Assembly (NCBI RefSeq): GCF_001428565.1
Contig: NZ_LMIA01000011.1
Coordinates: 142-64,141 of the forward strand
Reading direction: 5' to 3'
DNA from: Nocardioides sp. Root190
GTDB lineage: Bacteria > Actinomycetota > Actinomycetes > Propionibacteriales > Nocardioidaceae
Length of the DNA: 64,000 nucleotides
Part shown: positions 8,481 through 16,922 of the stretch, in pieces
Numbering within the stretch: position 1 is the stretch's first letter
How the letters are laid out: the number at the start of each line of letters is the position of its first letter
Notes under the pieces: generated by a model
What the model was told of the DNA's origin: nothing
The model's input: only the letters and a program-made list of their open reading frames with translations
The model's database searches: none
Translations under genes and position numbers: made by a program

Positions 8481-10045
8481 ACCGGAACCGACGTACCCGA
8501 CTCCTGCTGACCGGAGGTGTCCTGGCCTCGATGATGCCGATCGCCGCCGGGAGCGTCGGGACCGCCCACGCCGAGGGGGACCCGTCGTACGGCGGCTTCA
8601 CGACCTCTGCCTGGTCGAGCCCGATCCGGATCGAGATCTTCGAGCCGGCCCTGCCGATCCCGGTCGACGCAGGGATCGCCCAGCTGGAGTTCCTGCTGGG
8701 CTACAGCAAGGTCAAGGCCGACTCCGGCATGTCCACGGGTCGCTCCAGCCTGTTCTGGCCGGGCGACCCGGTCGGCGAGGGGCTCAAGACTTTCGCCGAG
8801 CAGCTCGGACTGCCCTCGACGCCGCTCACCGCGAACGGCTACCCGGTCCAGGCCAACTCGCAGTTCCCCGGCGACCAGACCACCGGCGCCGACACGAAGA
8901 TCCCCGGCTCCATCTCGCGCACCACCTCCGGCGACAGGACGGCGATCGCGGAGACCGGCTTCTCACCCGACGGCCAGCTGGTCGGTCCCGACGGTGAGGG
9001 CGCCGGTGGGGGAGCGAGCAACCCGCTCTCGCAGCTCACCGACCAGCTCAAGAACCTGCTCGGTGGCGGGCTCCCCGGTGTCGCGAAGACCGCCGCGCCG
9101 GCCAACCCCCTGGGTGTCCTGGTCGACGTCGACGGCTACGTGTCGGTGAGCCGCATGACGGCCGTCGACGGTCCCATCGTCGCGTCCTCGCGGTCCACGC
9201 TGGGCGAGGTCCGCCTCCTCGGCGGTCTGGTCACGCTCGGTGGGGTGGAGACGAGTGCCCGGGTCACCTCCGACGGCGCCAAGGCGACGAGCACCGGCAA
9301 GGCGACCTACGGGAAGATGTCGATCCTCGGCCAGCAGTTCGCCATCGGTCCCGACGGCATCGAGGCCGCCGGCACCACCTCGCCGATCCCGTTGCTGAAG
9401 GACCTGCCTGCCGCAGCGCTGAAGCAGCTCGGCCTCACGATCACCGTCCCGAAGCAGGGCCGTACGGTCGAGGGCGATCTCGCGAAGTCCGTGTCGGCGG
9501 GACTGGAGATCACCATCGACACCAAGATCCTCGCCCCACTCCTGAAGGCACTCCCGGCCGGCGCGCTCGCCGAGCTCATCCCGGCCCAGGCCGGACCGCT
9601 CAAGGGCGTGGTCGCCGGACTGTCGACGCTCGCGCCGAGGGTGGTCATCACCCTGGGGGCGGCGCAGGCGAGCGTCGACACCGTGCCGCCGATCGATGTC
9701 GTCGCGCCCGCCCCGGTGGCCGAGCAGCCGCCGGCCGCCGCGGCGGCCCCGCAGGCGCCGGCAGCAGGTTCCGTCGGCGTCCCGCCGGTGGCCGGAGCCC
9801 CGGCTCCTTCCGGTGCGGCCCCTGCCGGTGGCGGGGTCCCCGTGACTGATCTGGTCGACGCTGCGCCGGCCAGTGCCGGACTGCCCAACCTGTTCTCCAT
9901 CCCCGGTTTCCTGTTGATCGCCGCCTTCGCCGCGGCGGCCGTCGCCGGCAGCGCGTTCCGACGCATCGGAGCCGCTGCCCTCGGTGGCGGCGCTCCCTGC
10001 GCCCACGGCCTCGACAGTGGCCTTCCCGACCTCCGAAAGGCGTGA
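8477..10045 (+). CDS. secreted, C-terminally membrane-anchored protein of unknown function in the LIV operon
   Basis: A 522-residue protein with a signal peptide ending AHA (about residue 32). A mature domain rich in Gly, Thr and Ser, with repeated short beta-like segments (VSRMTAVDGPIVASSRSTLGEV; KATSTGKATYGKMSILG), runs to about residue 400. A Pro/Ala-rich spacer follows, then a transmembrane helix (IPGFLLIAAFAAAAVAGSAF) and a short basic tail. The layout suggests a surface domain held on the membrane by its C-terminus. No catalytic motif is recognised. It starts inside the livF stop (ATGA), so co-expression with the transporter is likely; a role in capturing or presenting ligand is inference. 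Confidence 0.75.
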   Translation: MNRNRRTRLLLTGGVLASMMPIAAGSVGTAHAEGDPSYGGFTTSAWSSPIRIEIFEPALPIPVDAGIAQLEFLLGYSKVKADSGMSTGRSSLFWPGDPVGEGLKTFAEQLGLPSTPLTANGYPVQANSQFPGDQTTGADTKIPGSISRTTSGDRTAIAETGFSPDGQLVGPDGEGAGGGASNPLSQLTDQLKNLLGGGLPGVAKTAAPANPLGVLVDVDGYVSVSRMTAVDGPIVASSRSTLGEVRLLGGLVTLGGVETSARVTSDGAKATSTGKATYGKMSILGQQFAIGPDGIEAAGTTSPIPLLKDLPAAALKQLGLTITVPKQGRTVEGDLAKSVSAGLEITIDTKILAPLLKALPAGALAELIPAQAGPLKGVVAGLSTLAPRVVITLGAAQASVDTVPPIDVVAPAPVAEQPPAAAAAPQAPAAGSVGVPPVAGAPAPSGAAPAGGGVPVTDLVDAAPASAGLPNLFSIPGFLLIAAFAAAAVAGSAFRRIGAAALGGGAPCAHGLDSGLPDLRKA

Positions 10046-10052
10046 TCCCGAG

Positions 10053-10586
10053 ATGACCAGTACTGCTCTGCCCCGGGCCGGGGAGTCCTCGCGCTCCGGC
10101 ATCGCTCCGCTGAAGAACGACCACGCCGCCCTGCTCCAGCTGATCCTCTTCTGGGCGGGAGCGATCCTGCTCCCGCTGGGCCTGGTCGTGATCGTGCTGG
10201 GGTGGTACGGCGCCGCCAACACCCCGTACCAGTACGACCAGCTGTCCTACCTCGTCTCCGGCGGCCTGCTCGGCCTCGGGCTGACCTTCATGGGCGGCTT
10301 CCTCTACTTCGGTGCCTGGCTCGCCCGGATCGCTGCCGACGAGCGTGAGTCCTCCAAGCGCCTCGCCGACACGCTGCTGCTGCTCGCGGAGGTGACCGCC
10401 GGAGCGGCGACCACCGACGCCCGCGGTGCCGACCTCGGCGCGATCCCGGTCGTGGCCGGCAGCGGGACGACGATGCACCGTCGCGACTGCTCGCTGATCA
10501 CGCACCGCGACGACCTCGTCGCCGTCGGTGAGGACAACGCGCATCTCACAGTGTGTCGGGTGTGCCGTCCCGGCGGCCGTGGCTGA
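10053..10586 (+). CDS. small membrane protein with cytoplasmic Cys/His tail, last gene of LIV operon
   Basis: A 177-residue protein with two transmembrane helices (about residues 25-50 and 65-90), then a charged helix and a C-terminal segment (HRRDCSLITHRD...HLTVCRVCRP) whose spaced His and Cys residues could bind a metal. ATG 10053 lies 7 bases after the previous stop. No family recognised with certainty. Its place at the end of the coupled transporter operon suggests it serves the same uptake or surface system (inference). Confidence 0.7.
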   Translation: MTSTALPRAGESSRSGIAPLKNDHAALLQLILFWAGAILLPLGLVVIVLGWYGAANTPYQYDQLSYLVSGGLLGLGLTFMGGFLYFGAWLARIAADERESSKRLADTLLLLAEVTAGAATTDARGADLGAIPVVAGSGTTMHRRDCSLITHRDDLVAVGEDNAHLTVCRVCRPGGRG

Positions 10587-10598
10587 CACCGTGCTGTC

Positions 10599-11243
10599 GT
10601 GAGACTCGGGACCGAACGACTGCCGGCCACGACACTGAGCGCGAAGGGCACGCGGCTCAACCGCAAGGGCCTGGAGACCCGCGGTCTCCTGCTGCGCGAG
10701 GCGGTCCACTGCCTGGCCGAGGGTGGGCCCGAGGCGGTCAGCGCCAACGCGATCGCACGTCGGGCCGGCGCCACCTGGGGCACCATCCAGCACCAGTTCG
10801 GTGATGCCGACGGCCTGTGGGCCGCCGTCCTCGAGCACATCGGCACCGAGGCGGACTTCGGCGCTCTGCGGGCACCGACACAACCCGACCTCGCGGAGCG
10901 GGTGCGGGCGGTCATCGACCTGATGTGGGCCGCGGTCCAGGTGCCCGAGGCGCTGGCCTTCTACCAGCTGCGCTCCGCCCTGCCGCACCAGCGCGAGCAG
11001 CTCGAGGAGGCCTATCCGAGCACCGCGCGGGCCATCGCCCGCTGGGACGAGGGTTGGGCGGCGCTGTGCGAGCGCTCGTTCGCCGGTCTCGGCGTCGACG
11101 CCGGCAAGCTGATGCGCCTGCGGCACCTGTTGCCGGGGGCGATGCGGGGCTTGTACGCCGAGGGCGACCTCGGTGGCTATGTCGATGTCGAGGAAGCCCG
11201 ACAGGGCCTCGTCGACGCGCTCACGGCCTACCTGGGGAGCTGA
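10599..11243 (+). CDS. TetR/AcrR-family transcriptional regulator
   Basis: A 214-residue regulator. The N-terminal HTH (residues about 22-65: TRGLLLREAVHCLAEGGPEAVSANAIARRAGATWGTIQHQFGD) has the TetR pattern, and the rest is an all-helical ligand domain with no recognised specificity. It sits 12 bases downstream of the membrane-protein gene and could be read from the transporter operon. It converges with the MFS gene, their 3' ends overlapping by 23 bases. Targets unknown. Confidence 0.88.
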   Translation: MRLGTERLPATTLSAKGTRLNRKGLETRGLLLREAVHCLAEGGPEAVSANAIARRAGATWGTIQHQFGDADGLWAAVLEHIGTEADFGALRAPTQPDLAERVRAVIDLMWAAVQVPEALAFYQLRSALPHQREQLEEAYPSTARAIARWDEGWAALCERSFAGLGVDAGKLMRLRHLLPGAMRGLYAEGDLGGYVDVEEARQGLVDALTAYLGS

Positions 11244-12363
11244 ACCACCGCGCCAGCGGCAGCAGTGCGAGGACCAGCAGCATCGGTACCACGAAGCCGT
11301 ACCTCAGCTGGTCCTGTCCCACGACGCCGGTGAGGACGGCGCCCAGCAGGCCGCCCACGTAGTTGAACTGGTTGAAGCGCGCGATCACGGCGTCCACCCG
11401 TTCGGTCGAACCGCCCGCGATCCGCGCCGCCGCAGAGAAGCTCAGCGGCGCCACGACCGAGATCCCGGCGCCGACGATCGTGAAGCCCAGCACCGCGACC
11501 GGCCAGGTCGGCGCGAAGGTGACCACGGCGAGGCCGCCGCAGCTGATGACTGCACCGGTGCGCAGGACCAGCTCGGCGCCGTACCTCGCGACGAGGTGGT
11601 CGCCCGCCAGCCGCACGGCCAGGCTGGCGACGAGATAGGGCAGCGTCGCCAACGCGACCCACCGCGACGGCGCGTCGAGCACCTCGTCGACGTAGACCGC
11701 GCCCCAGGTCTGTGCGGCGGTGTCGACCATGTAGAAGACGACCATGCCGAGGCCGACCATCATGATCGGGCGCCACGGAACGGCCGGGCCGGGCGAGGTG
11801 GCGGCCTGGTCGGCGCTCACGCTCTGCTCCCGCGGAAGGAAGGCGCTGCACGCCATGGCCAGGGGTACGAGGGCGACGAACGCCGCCCAGCGGAGGTCGA
11901 GGTCGGCGGTGGCCAGGGTGGTCGCGGCCCCGACCAGGCCGCCGAAGGTCCAGCCGCCGTGGAAGCTCGGCAGGATCGGCCGCTCGTAGCGCCGCTCGAT
12001 CGCGACGGCCTGCATGTTGGTCGCGGCGTCGACGACACCGAGCCCGACGCCGTACACGCCGACTCCGGCGAGGAAGGCGGCCCAGGCGGGTGCGGCCAGC
12101 ATCAGGGCGCTGCCGAGGGCGACGAGGACGAGGCCCGCCCGGAGCAGCTGGGCGCTCGAGGTGCGGGGAGCGAGCCTCTCGGCGAGCACCGAACCGAGGC
12201 CGGCGAGCAGCACGATCGCCAGGAGCACCCCCGAGACGCCGAGCTCGCCGAGGTCCCAGCGGTCCTTGATCTCGGGCAGCCGCGTGGTGAGGCCGATGAA
12301 CACGAAGCCCTGCGTGGCGAAGGCCGCAGCGACGGCGGCCCGACGTCGGGCGAGCGGGATCAT
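11221..12363 (-). CDS. MFS transporter
   Basis: A 380-residue integral membrane protein of the major facilitator superfamily with about 11-12 hydrophobic helices. Marks include FATQGFVFIGLTTRLPEIKDRW at the first helix/loop and RYERPILPSFHGGWTFGGLVGA in the middle. This sub-type resembles small, YbjJ-like carriers often listed as sugar or drug transporters; substrate unknown. It is divergent from the histidine-phosphatase gene, each having a CAGGAT -10-like box 6 nt from its start, in mirror-image arrangement. The stop lies inside the end of the tetR gene. Confidence 0.85.
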   Translation of the reverse strand: MIPLARRRAAVAAAFATQGFVFIGLTTRLPEIKDRWDLGELGVSGVLLAIVLLAGLGSVLAERLAPRTSSAQLLRAGLVLVALGSALMLAAPAWAAFLAGVGVYGVGLGVVDAATNMQAVAIERRYERPILPSFHGGWTFGGLVGAATTLATADLDLRWAAFVALVPLAMACSAFLPREQSVSADQAATSPGPAVPWRPIMMVGLGMVVFYMVDTAAQTWGAVYVDEVLDAPSRWVALATLPYLVASLAVRLAGDHLVARYGAELVLRTGAVISCGGLAVVTFAPTWPVAVLGFTIVGAGISVVAPLSFSAAARIAGGSTERVDAVIARFNQFNYVGGLLGAVLTGVVGQDQLRYGFVVPMLLVLALLPLARWFSSPGRP

Positions 12364-12419
12364 GCGCGGATCCTGCCACCGCGAAGGCGTCCGGGGGCCG
12401 CGACTGGCAGGATTGCGCC
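12364..12419. promoter_or_regulatory. mirror-image divergent leaderless promoters (MFS / phosphatase)
   Basis: ATCCTG at 12370-12375 (CAGGAT on the minus strand) and CAGGAT at 12408-12413 each stand 6 nt from the ATG of their gene. The 56-base space is an imperfect inverted repeat around its centre, so the two promoters share their upstream DNA. Confidence 0.4.
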
Positions 12420-12980
12420 ATGGCAGAGTCCGCGACCATCGTCCGCCACGGTGCCACCGAGTGGAGCGTGTCCGGGCAGCACACGTCGACGACCGACCTC
12501 CCGTTGCTCCCGGCAGGGGAGCAGGGCGCCCGCGACGTCGCCACCCGCCTCGCCGGGGAGTCCTTCGCCGAGGTGCTGACCAGCCCGCTGCGACGGGCGC
12601 GGCACACGGCCGAGCTGGTGGGCTACCCGGCCGCGGAGCTGTGCGACGACCTCATCGAATGGCGCTACGGCGACTACGAGGGGCGGACCACTGCGGAGAT
12701 CCGCGAGAGCATCCCCGGCTGGACCCTCTGGACGCACGGCGCCCCGGGCGGCGAGCGCGCCGAGGAGGTCGCGGCCCGTTGTGACCGCGTGATCGAACGG
12801 ATCCGTCAGGCGCCCGCGCCGGTGCTGCTGTTCGCCCACGGTCACGTCCTGCGCGTCCTCACGGCCCGGTGGCTCGGCCTCGAGCCGAACGAGGGGCGGC
12901 TGTTCCGGCTCGACACGTCCACGGTCTCCGTGCTCGGCCACGAGCGGGAGACGCCCGCGCTGCTGCGCTGGAACGCTTGA
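12420..12980 (+). CDS. histidine phosphatase family protein (phosphoglycerate mutase-like)
   Basis: A 186-residue soluble phosphatase. The catalytic RHG motif is at residues 9-11 (TIVRHGATEWS), with SPLRRARHTAEL giving the second arginine, IEWRYGDYEGR the acidic/proton-donor region, and LFAHGHVLRVLTAR the second catalytic His near residue 140. The family removes phosphate from small molecules or proteins; the precise substrate is unknown. A short hairpin with seven T residues follows the stop. Confidence 0.88.
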   Translation: MAESATIVRHGATEWSVSGQHTSTTDLPLLPAGEQGARDVATRLAGESFAEVLTSPLRRARHTAELVGYPAAELCDDLIEWRYGDYEGRTTAEIRESIPGWTLWTHGAPGGERAEEVAARCDRVIERIRQAPAPVLLFAHGHVLRVLTARWLGLEPNEGRLFRLDTSTVSVLGHERETPALLRWNA

Positions 12981-12989
12981 CGTGGACCG

Positions 12990-13012
12990 CCTGCGCGCAG
13001 CAGGGTTTTTTT
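12990..13012 (+). terminator. candidate intrinsic terminator after the phosphatase gene
   Basis: CCTGC (12990-12994), a 5-nt loop, GCAGG (13000-13004), then G and seven T (13006-13012). The stem is short, but the T-run is exceptional for this GC-rich DNA. It ends two bases before the ATG at 13014. Confidence 0.45.
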
Positions 13013-13013
13013 C

Positions 13014-13682
13014 ATGACCTCCGACCAGCAGTCCCGGGTGGAGTGCCCGCGCTGCCCGGCGCCGGTGGCCGAGGTCGGTGACGGCCGTTGGTCGTGCCCG
13101 GAGCACGGCGTCGTCGTACCCCTCTGGCGGCCGACGGTGTCGTCGTACGACAGCTTCGCCGAGCACCTGCAGCGGGTGGAGGCGTTCCCGACGTATCTTC
13201 CGTGGCCCCTCGGTCCCGGCTGGAGCGTGAGTGACTTCGCAGCGGTCACCCAGGCCGAGGGCGGCACCCGGGCCACGATGACCTGTGTCTCCGGCTCGAG
13301 CCAGCTGGACGGTCCGGTCGACGTCATCGTGATCAGCGAGGAGCCGGGCACCGGCTTCGGCGCCCGGGTGGCCGGTCTGGCGGACGGCGACGGCACTCCC
13401 CGTCTGGATCCCGGGCACGAGGTCGGCGAGGGACCGCCGCCGGTCCGGGTCCGGGTCGAGCAGCACCCCGTCGGTCTGTGGCCGGTCTCGGTGAGTGCCT
13501 CGCCGGGGGAGTGGGATCGCTCGGTGCTCGCCGGCGAGGCCGGTGGCCGCTGGCTCTGGCTGGTCCTGCGACCCGCCTCGGCGATCCTGCTGCTCCGCGA
13601 CGACTGGATCCTGCGCGACGTCTCCGCCACCGGGCCGCAGCTGGTCGCGTTGCCCTTCGGGGGCGCTGCACCGTCCTGGTGA
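13014..13682 (+). CDS. DUF6758-like conserved actinobacterial protein
   Basis: A 222-residue soluble protein. It starts with a zinc-ribbon-like segment (VECPRCPAPVAEVGDGRWSCPEHG, cysteines near residues 10, 13 and 26 plus His), then VPLWRPTVSSYDSFAEHLQRVEAFPTYLPWPLGPGWSVSDFA, a highly conserved-looking block. The domain fits DUF6758, which in actinobacteria commonly precedes a PHP-domain gene, as here. Function unknown; DNA or RNA binding by the ribbon is possible. The ATG directly follows the T-run of a putative terminator. Confidence 0.7.
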   Translation: MTSDQQSRVECPRCPAPVAEVGDGRWSCPEHGVVVPLWRPTVSSYDSFAEHLQRVEAFPTYLPWPLGPGWSVSDFAAVTQAEGGTRATMTCVSGSSQLDGPVDVIVISEEPGTGFGARVAGLADGDGTPRLDPGHEVGEGPPPVRVRVEQHPVGLWPVSVSASPGEWDRSVLAGEAGGRWLWLVLRPASAILLLRDDWILRDVSATGPQLVALPFGGAAPSW

Positions 13683-13754
13683 GGCGGGATCGGTGCCGGC
13701 CGGGGTGACGGCGCTCACCGCGCCGTCAGGTCGTTGTCTGACAATCCGGGGCAC

Positions 13755-13766
13755 TAGCCTCTACTG
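13755..13766 (+). promoter_or_regulatory. probable leaderless promoter of the PHP gene
   Basis: TAGCCT (13755-13760) ends 6 nt before GTG 13767. TTGTCT at 13734-13739 could be a -35, although the spacing (15) is short. Confidence 0.5.
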
Positions 13767-14657
13767 GTGACGATCGACCTCCACACCCACTCCCGCGTCA
13801 GCGACGGCACCGCCTCGCCCGGCGACGTGGTGCGCGCCGCTGCGGCGGCCGGGCTCGACGTCCTCGCCCTGACCGACCACGACACCACCGGTGGCTGGGA
13901 CGAGGCGGCAGCGGCGGCCCGGGAGACAGGTGTCGGGCTGGTCCGGGGGATCGAGGTCAGCACCCGCTTCCGGGGGACCGGTGTCCACCTGCTGGCCTAC
14001 CTGCCGGATCCCGACGACGCCGCACTGCAGGCCGAGCTCGGACGCATCGTGGCCGGCCGCGAGGACCGCGTCCCCGCGATGCTCGCTCGCCTCCGCGACC
14101 TGGGGATCCCCGCGACGGACGCGGCGCTCGCCGAGGTCTCGGGGGGCAACGAGGTCACCGGGCGGCCCCACATCGCCGACCTGCTGGTCCACCTCGGCGT
14201 CGTCGCCGACCGGGACCAGGCCTTCACCGACTACCTCTCGGACGGCGGACCCGCCTTCATCGACCGGTACGCCGCCGACCTGGTCGAGATGGTCCGGCTG
14301 GTCCGGGCTGCTCGCGGCGTCTCCGTGATCGCCCACCCGTGGGGGCGCGGCTCGGCCCACGTGCTCGACGAGGACGGCTTCGCCGAGCTCCAGGACGCCG
14401 GGCTGGCGGGCATCGAGGTCGACCACCTCGACCACGACCCGCAGGCGCGCCACCGGCTCCGCGAGATCGCAGGCCGTCTCGACCTGGTCGTCACCGGGGC
14501 CAGTGACCACCACGGCACCGGCAAGACCGGGCACGACCTGGGGTGCGAGACCACCGCGCCCGACCAGCTCGATCGTCTCCTCGACCTGGCCTCTGCTCTC
14601 GACTCACCGACGACCCTCGTCGGGCCACGTTCGTGGCGAAAGGGGCCGTCGTCGTGA
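13767..14657 (+). CDS. PHP-domain phosphoesterase (RNase AM / 3',5'-nucleoside bisphosphate phosphatase type)
   Basis: A 296-residue metal-dependent phosphoesterase. The four PHP metal motifs are visible: IDLHTHS at the N-terminus, LTDHDT (about residue 35), VIAHPWGRG (about 185) and GASDHHG (about 248). Length and motif set match the YciV/RnaAM group, which trims 5' RNA ends or dephosphorylates nucleoside 3',5'-bisphosphates; which activity applies here is inference. The stop overlaps the start of marC (GTGA). Confidence 0.88.
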   Translation: MTIDLHTHSRVSDGTASPGDVVRAAAAAGLDVLALTDHDTTGGWDEAAAAARETGVGLVRGIEVSTRFRGTGVHLLAYLPDPDDAALQAELGRIVAGREDRVPAMLARLRDLGIPATDAALAEVSGGNEVTGRPHIADLLVHLGVVADRDQAFTDYLSDGGPAFIDRYAADLVEMVRLVRAARGVSVIAHPWGRGSAHVLDEDGFAELQDAGLAGIEVDHLDHDPQARHRLREIAGRLDLVVTGASDHHGTGKTGHDLGCETTAPDQLDRLLDLASALDSPTTLVGPRSWRKGPSS

Positions 14658-15262
14658 TCGAGTACGTCCTGCTCGTCGAGGTCTTCGTGACCCTCTTCGT
14701 CATCATGGACCCGGTCGGCACGGTGCCGATCTTCCTGTCCCTCACCGCCGGTCGCAGCCGCGAGACCGCACGCCGGGCCGCGTGGCAGGCCGTCGCCGTC
14801 TCCTTCCTGGTGATCACGCTGTTCGCGTTGTTCGGACGCCAGATCTTCCACTACCTGCACATCTCGCTGCCCGCTCTCCAGTGCGCCGGTGGTCTGCTGC
14901 TCCTGCTCGTCGCCCTGGAGCTCTTGACGGGCAACGAGAAGGAGCAGACCGCCAGCGGTGACGCCAACATCGCGCTGGTCCCGCTCGGGACACCGCTGCT
15001 CGCGGGTCCCGGTGCGATCGTCGCGACGATGCTGTTCGTCCAGGAGATCGACGGCTGGGCCAGCGGCACCGCAGTCGCGCTGGGCATCGTTGCCGTGCAC
15101 CTCGCCCTGTGGCTGGCGATGCGCTACTCGCTGCCGATCCTCCGGCTCATCCGGGAGGGCGGGGTCCTCCTCGTCACCCGGATCGCCGGTCTGCTGCTCT
15201 CGGCCATCGCCGTCCAGCTCGTCGCCGACGCCGTCCGGGCGTTCATCGCAGGCGAGGGCTGA
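14654..15262 (+). CDS. MarC-family integral membrane protein
   Basis: A 202-residue membrane protein with six predicted helices. Family marks are VVTLFVIMDPVGTVPIFLSLTAGRS-like sequence near the N-terminus (here FVTLFVIMDPVG), LVPLGTPLLAGPGAI in the middle, and RIAGLLLSAIAVQLVADAVRAF at the end. MarC/YhgN proteins are conserved but have no firm transport function. GTG 14654 is chosen because it overlaps the PHP stop (GTGA) and follows an AAAGGGG ribosome site; an upstream ATG at 14543 would bury the start in the PHP gene. Confidence 0.9.
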   Translation: MIEYVLLVEVFVTLFVIMDPVGTVPIFLSLTAGRSRETARRAAWQAVAVSFLVITLFALFGRQIFHYLHISLPALQCAGGLLLLLVALELLTGNEKEQTASGDANIALVPLGTPLLAGPGAIVATMLFVQEIDGWASGTAVALGIVAVHLALWLAMRYSLPILRLIREGGVLLVTRIAGLLLSAIAVQLVADAVRAFIAGEG

Positions 15263-15265
15263 GGC

Positions 15266-16039
15266 CTACTTCCGCCCGAGTGACTGGAGCCGCTGCAGGC
15301 CGCTGCGCGGCACCAGCCGGGTCAGCACCACGATCGCCTTGTAGCGCTTCGACGGGATCGACATCCCCTTGCCCCGGTCGAAGTCGGCGAGCGCGTCACG
15401 GACCAGCCGGTCCGCCTCGAGCCAGAGCGGCCGGGGGGCCGAGGAGTCGCGGTCGACCCCCAGACGCTGGTGGAACTCGGTCCTCACGAAGCCGGGACAC
15501 AGCGCCATCACGGTGACTCCCTGGGCGGCGTACTCGCCGTGTGCCCAGGCGCTGAACGAGTTCACCCAGGCCTTGGCCGCGCTGTAGGTCCCGCGGGGCA
15601 GGAACGCCGCCACGCTCGACACGTTGATCACGCCGCCGCGTCCACGCTCGGTCATCGGGCCGAGTGCTGCATGGGTGAGGCGGAGCACGGCCCGCACGAG
15701 CACGTCCTGCTGCGCCTGCTCGACCTCGATCGGATTGACGAGGAAGCTCTCCTTGAGCCCGAAGCCGGCGTTGTTGACGAGGAGGTCGACCGGGCGGGTG
15801 CGATCGGCCAGCCGCTCCTCGACGCGCGCGAGCTGGTCGAGATCGGTGAGGTCGGCGGACAACACCTCGACCTCGACGGGGTACGCCGCCCGGAGCTCCC
15901 CGGCGACCACCTCCAGCCGCGTCGAGTCCCGCGCGACCAGGACCAGGTCCTCGCCGCGCGCCGCGAGCTGGCGGGCGAACTCGAGGCCGATACCGGCGGT
16001 CGCGCCGGTCACGAGGGCAGTGGTACGTGCGGTCGACAT
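15266..16039 (-). CDS. short-chain dehydrogenase/reductase
   Basis: A 257-residue classical SDR. The Rossmann motif TGATAGIG is at about residues 10-17, NNAG follows near 88, and the catalytic pair is in SSVAAF...TYSAAKAWVNSF (Tyr-xxx-Lys). Such enzymes reduce or oxidise alcohols and ketones with NAD(P)H, and the C-terminal extension (KGMSIPSKRYKAIVVLTRLVPRSGLQRL) resembles the group labelled YdfG/DltE-like. Substrate unknown. ATG 16039 is preferred; an in-frame start at 16171 would add residues unlike the family. Converges with marC, 3 bases apart. Confidence 0.9.
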   Translation of the reverse strand: MSTARTTALVTGATAGIGLEFARQLAARGEDLVLVARDSTRLEVVAGELRAAYPVEVEVLSADLTDLDQLARVEERLADRTRPVDLLVNNAGFGLKESFLVNPIEVEQAQQDVLVRAVLRLTHAALGPMTERGRGGVINVSSVAAFLPRGTYSAAKAWVNSFSAWAHGEYAAQGVTVMALCPGFVRTEFHQRLGVDRDSSAPRPLWLEADRLVRDALADFDRGKGMSIPSKRYKAIVVLTRLVPRSGLQRLQSLGRK

Positions 16040-16118
16040 GGCGCCAGTCAAGCATTCGGCGGCACGAGGTGCCCGCCTTGCGCCCACGACGCGGGGATGT
16101 CCGGCATGATGGACCCCG

Positions 16119-16919
16119 ATGAACAGCGTGAAGGCTCCCGGCTCCCCCGTCACGATCCTCGCTGTCGCCAACCAGAAGGGTGGCGTCGCGAAGACGACCA
16201 GTGTCGCGTCGATCGGTGCTGCCCTGGCGGAGCGCGGTCAGTCGGTCCTGCTCGTCGACCTCGACCCACAGGCCTGTCTGACCTTCTCGCTCGGCATCGA
16301 CCCGGAGGACCTCGACCTCTCGGTGCACCACGTGCTGACGAAGGGGACCGACCCCTCCGAGGTCATCATCGCCACCGAGGACGGCGTCGACCTCCTGCCC
16401 GCCACGATCGAGCTCGCCCGTGCCGAGGCCGACCTGCTGACCCGCACCGGCCGCGAGCACGTCCTGCGCACGGTGATGGAGGACCTCGCCGCCGCGGGCA
16501 CCCACTACGACTGGGTGATCCTCGACTGCCCGCCGTCCCTCGGGGTGCTGACGGTCGCGGCTCTCACGGCCGCCCAGGGCGTCCTCATCCCGCTGCAGTG
16601 CGAGACCTTGTCGCACCGCGGGGTGGGCCAGCTGCTCGACACCGTGCACGACGTACGCCGCTTCACCAACCGCGACCTCGCGGTGTGGGGCGTCCTGCCG
16701 ACCTTGTACGACGGCCGGACCAACCACGCGAGGGCGGTGCTGGACACCATCTCGGAGACCTACGACCTCGAGGTCATCGAGCCGCCGATCCCCAAGACGA
16801 TCAAGTTCGCCGAGGCCCCGGCCGCCGGCCGTTCGATCCTGGCGACCAGCCGCACCAGCAAGGGCGCACAGGCCTACCGCGAGGTCGCCGGTGCGCTCAT
16901 CTCCCGGGCGGCGCGCTGA
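16119..16919 (+). CDS. ParA/Soj-family ATPase (orphan)
   Basis: A 266-residue ATPase with the deviant Walker A QKGGVAKTTS (about residue 20; Ala replaces the usual Gly before KTT), switch I VLLVDLDPQACLTFSLG, and Walker B WVILDCPPSLGVLT. These are hallmarks of ParA partition proteins, which form ATP-dependent dimers on DNA to position cargo. No parB or parS is visible nearby, so it is likely an orphan ParA. An L,D-transpeptidase gene follows 3 bases later. A CATGAT box at 16105-16110 lies 8 nt before the ATG. Confidence 0.9.
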   Translation: MNSVKAPGSPVTILAVANQKGGVAKTTSVASIGAALAERGQSVLLVDLDPQACLTFSLGIDPEDLDLSVHHVLTKGTDPSEVIIATEDGVDLLPATIELARAEADLLTRTGREHVLRTVMEDLAAAGTHYDWVILDCPPSLGVLTVAALTAAQGVLIPLQCETLSHRGVGQLLDTVHDVRRFTNRDLAVWGVLPTLYDGRTNHARAVLDTISETYDLEVIEPPIPKTIKFAEAPAAGRSILATSRTSKGAQAYREVAGALISRAAR

Positions 16920-16922
16920 GTC

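Noticed and set aside
16119-16919. Chromosomal parAB locus near the origin
   Set aside because: No parB, parS-like GTTTCACGTGAAAC site, gidB or dnaA seen; an orphan ParA is more likely.
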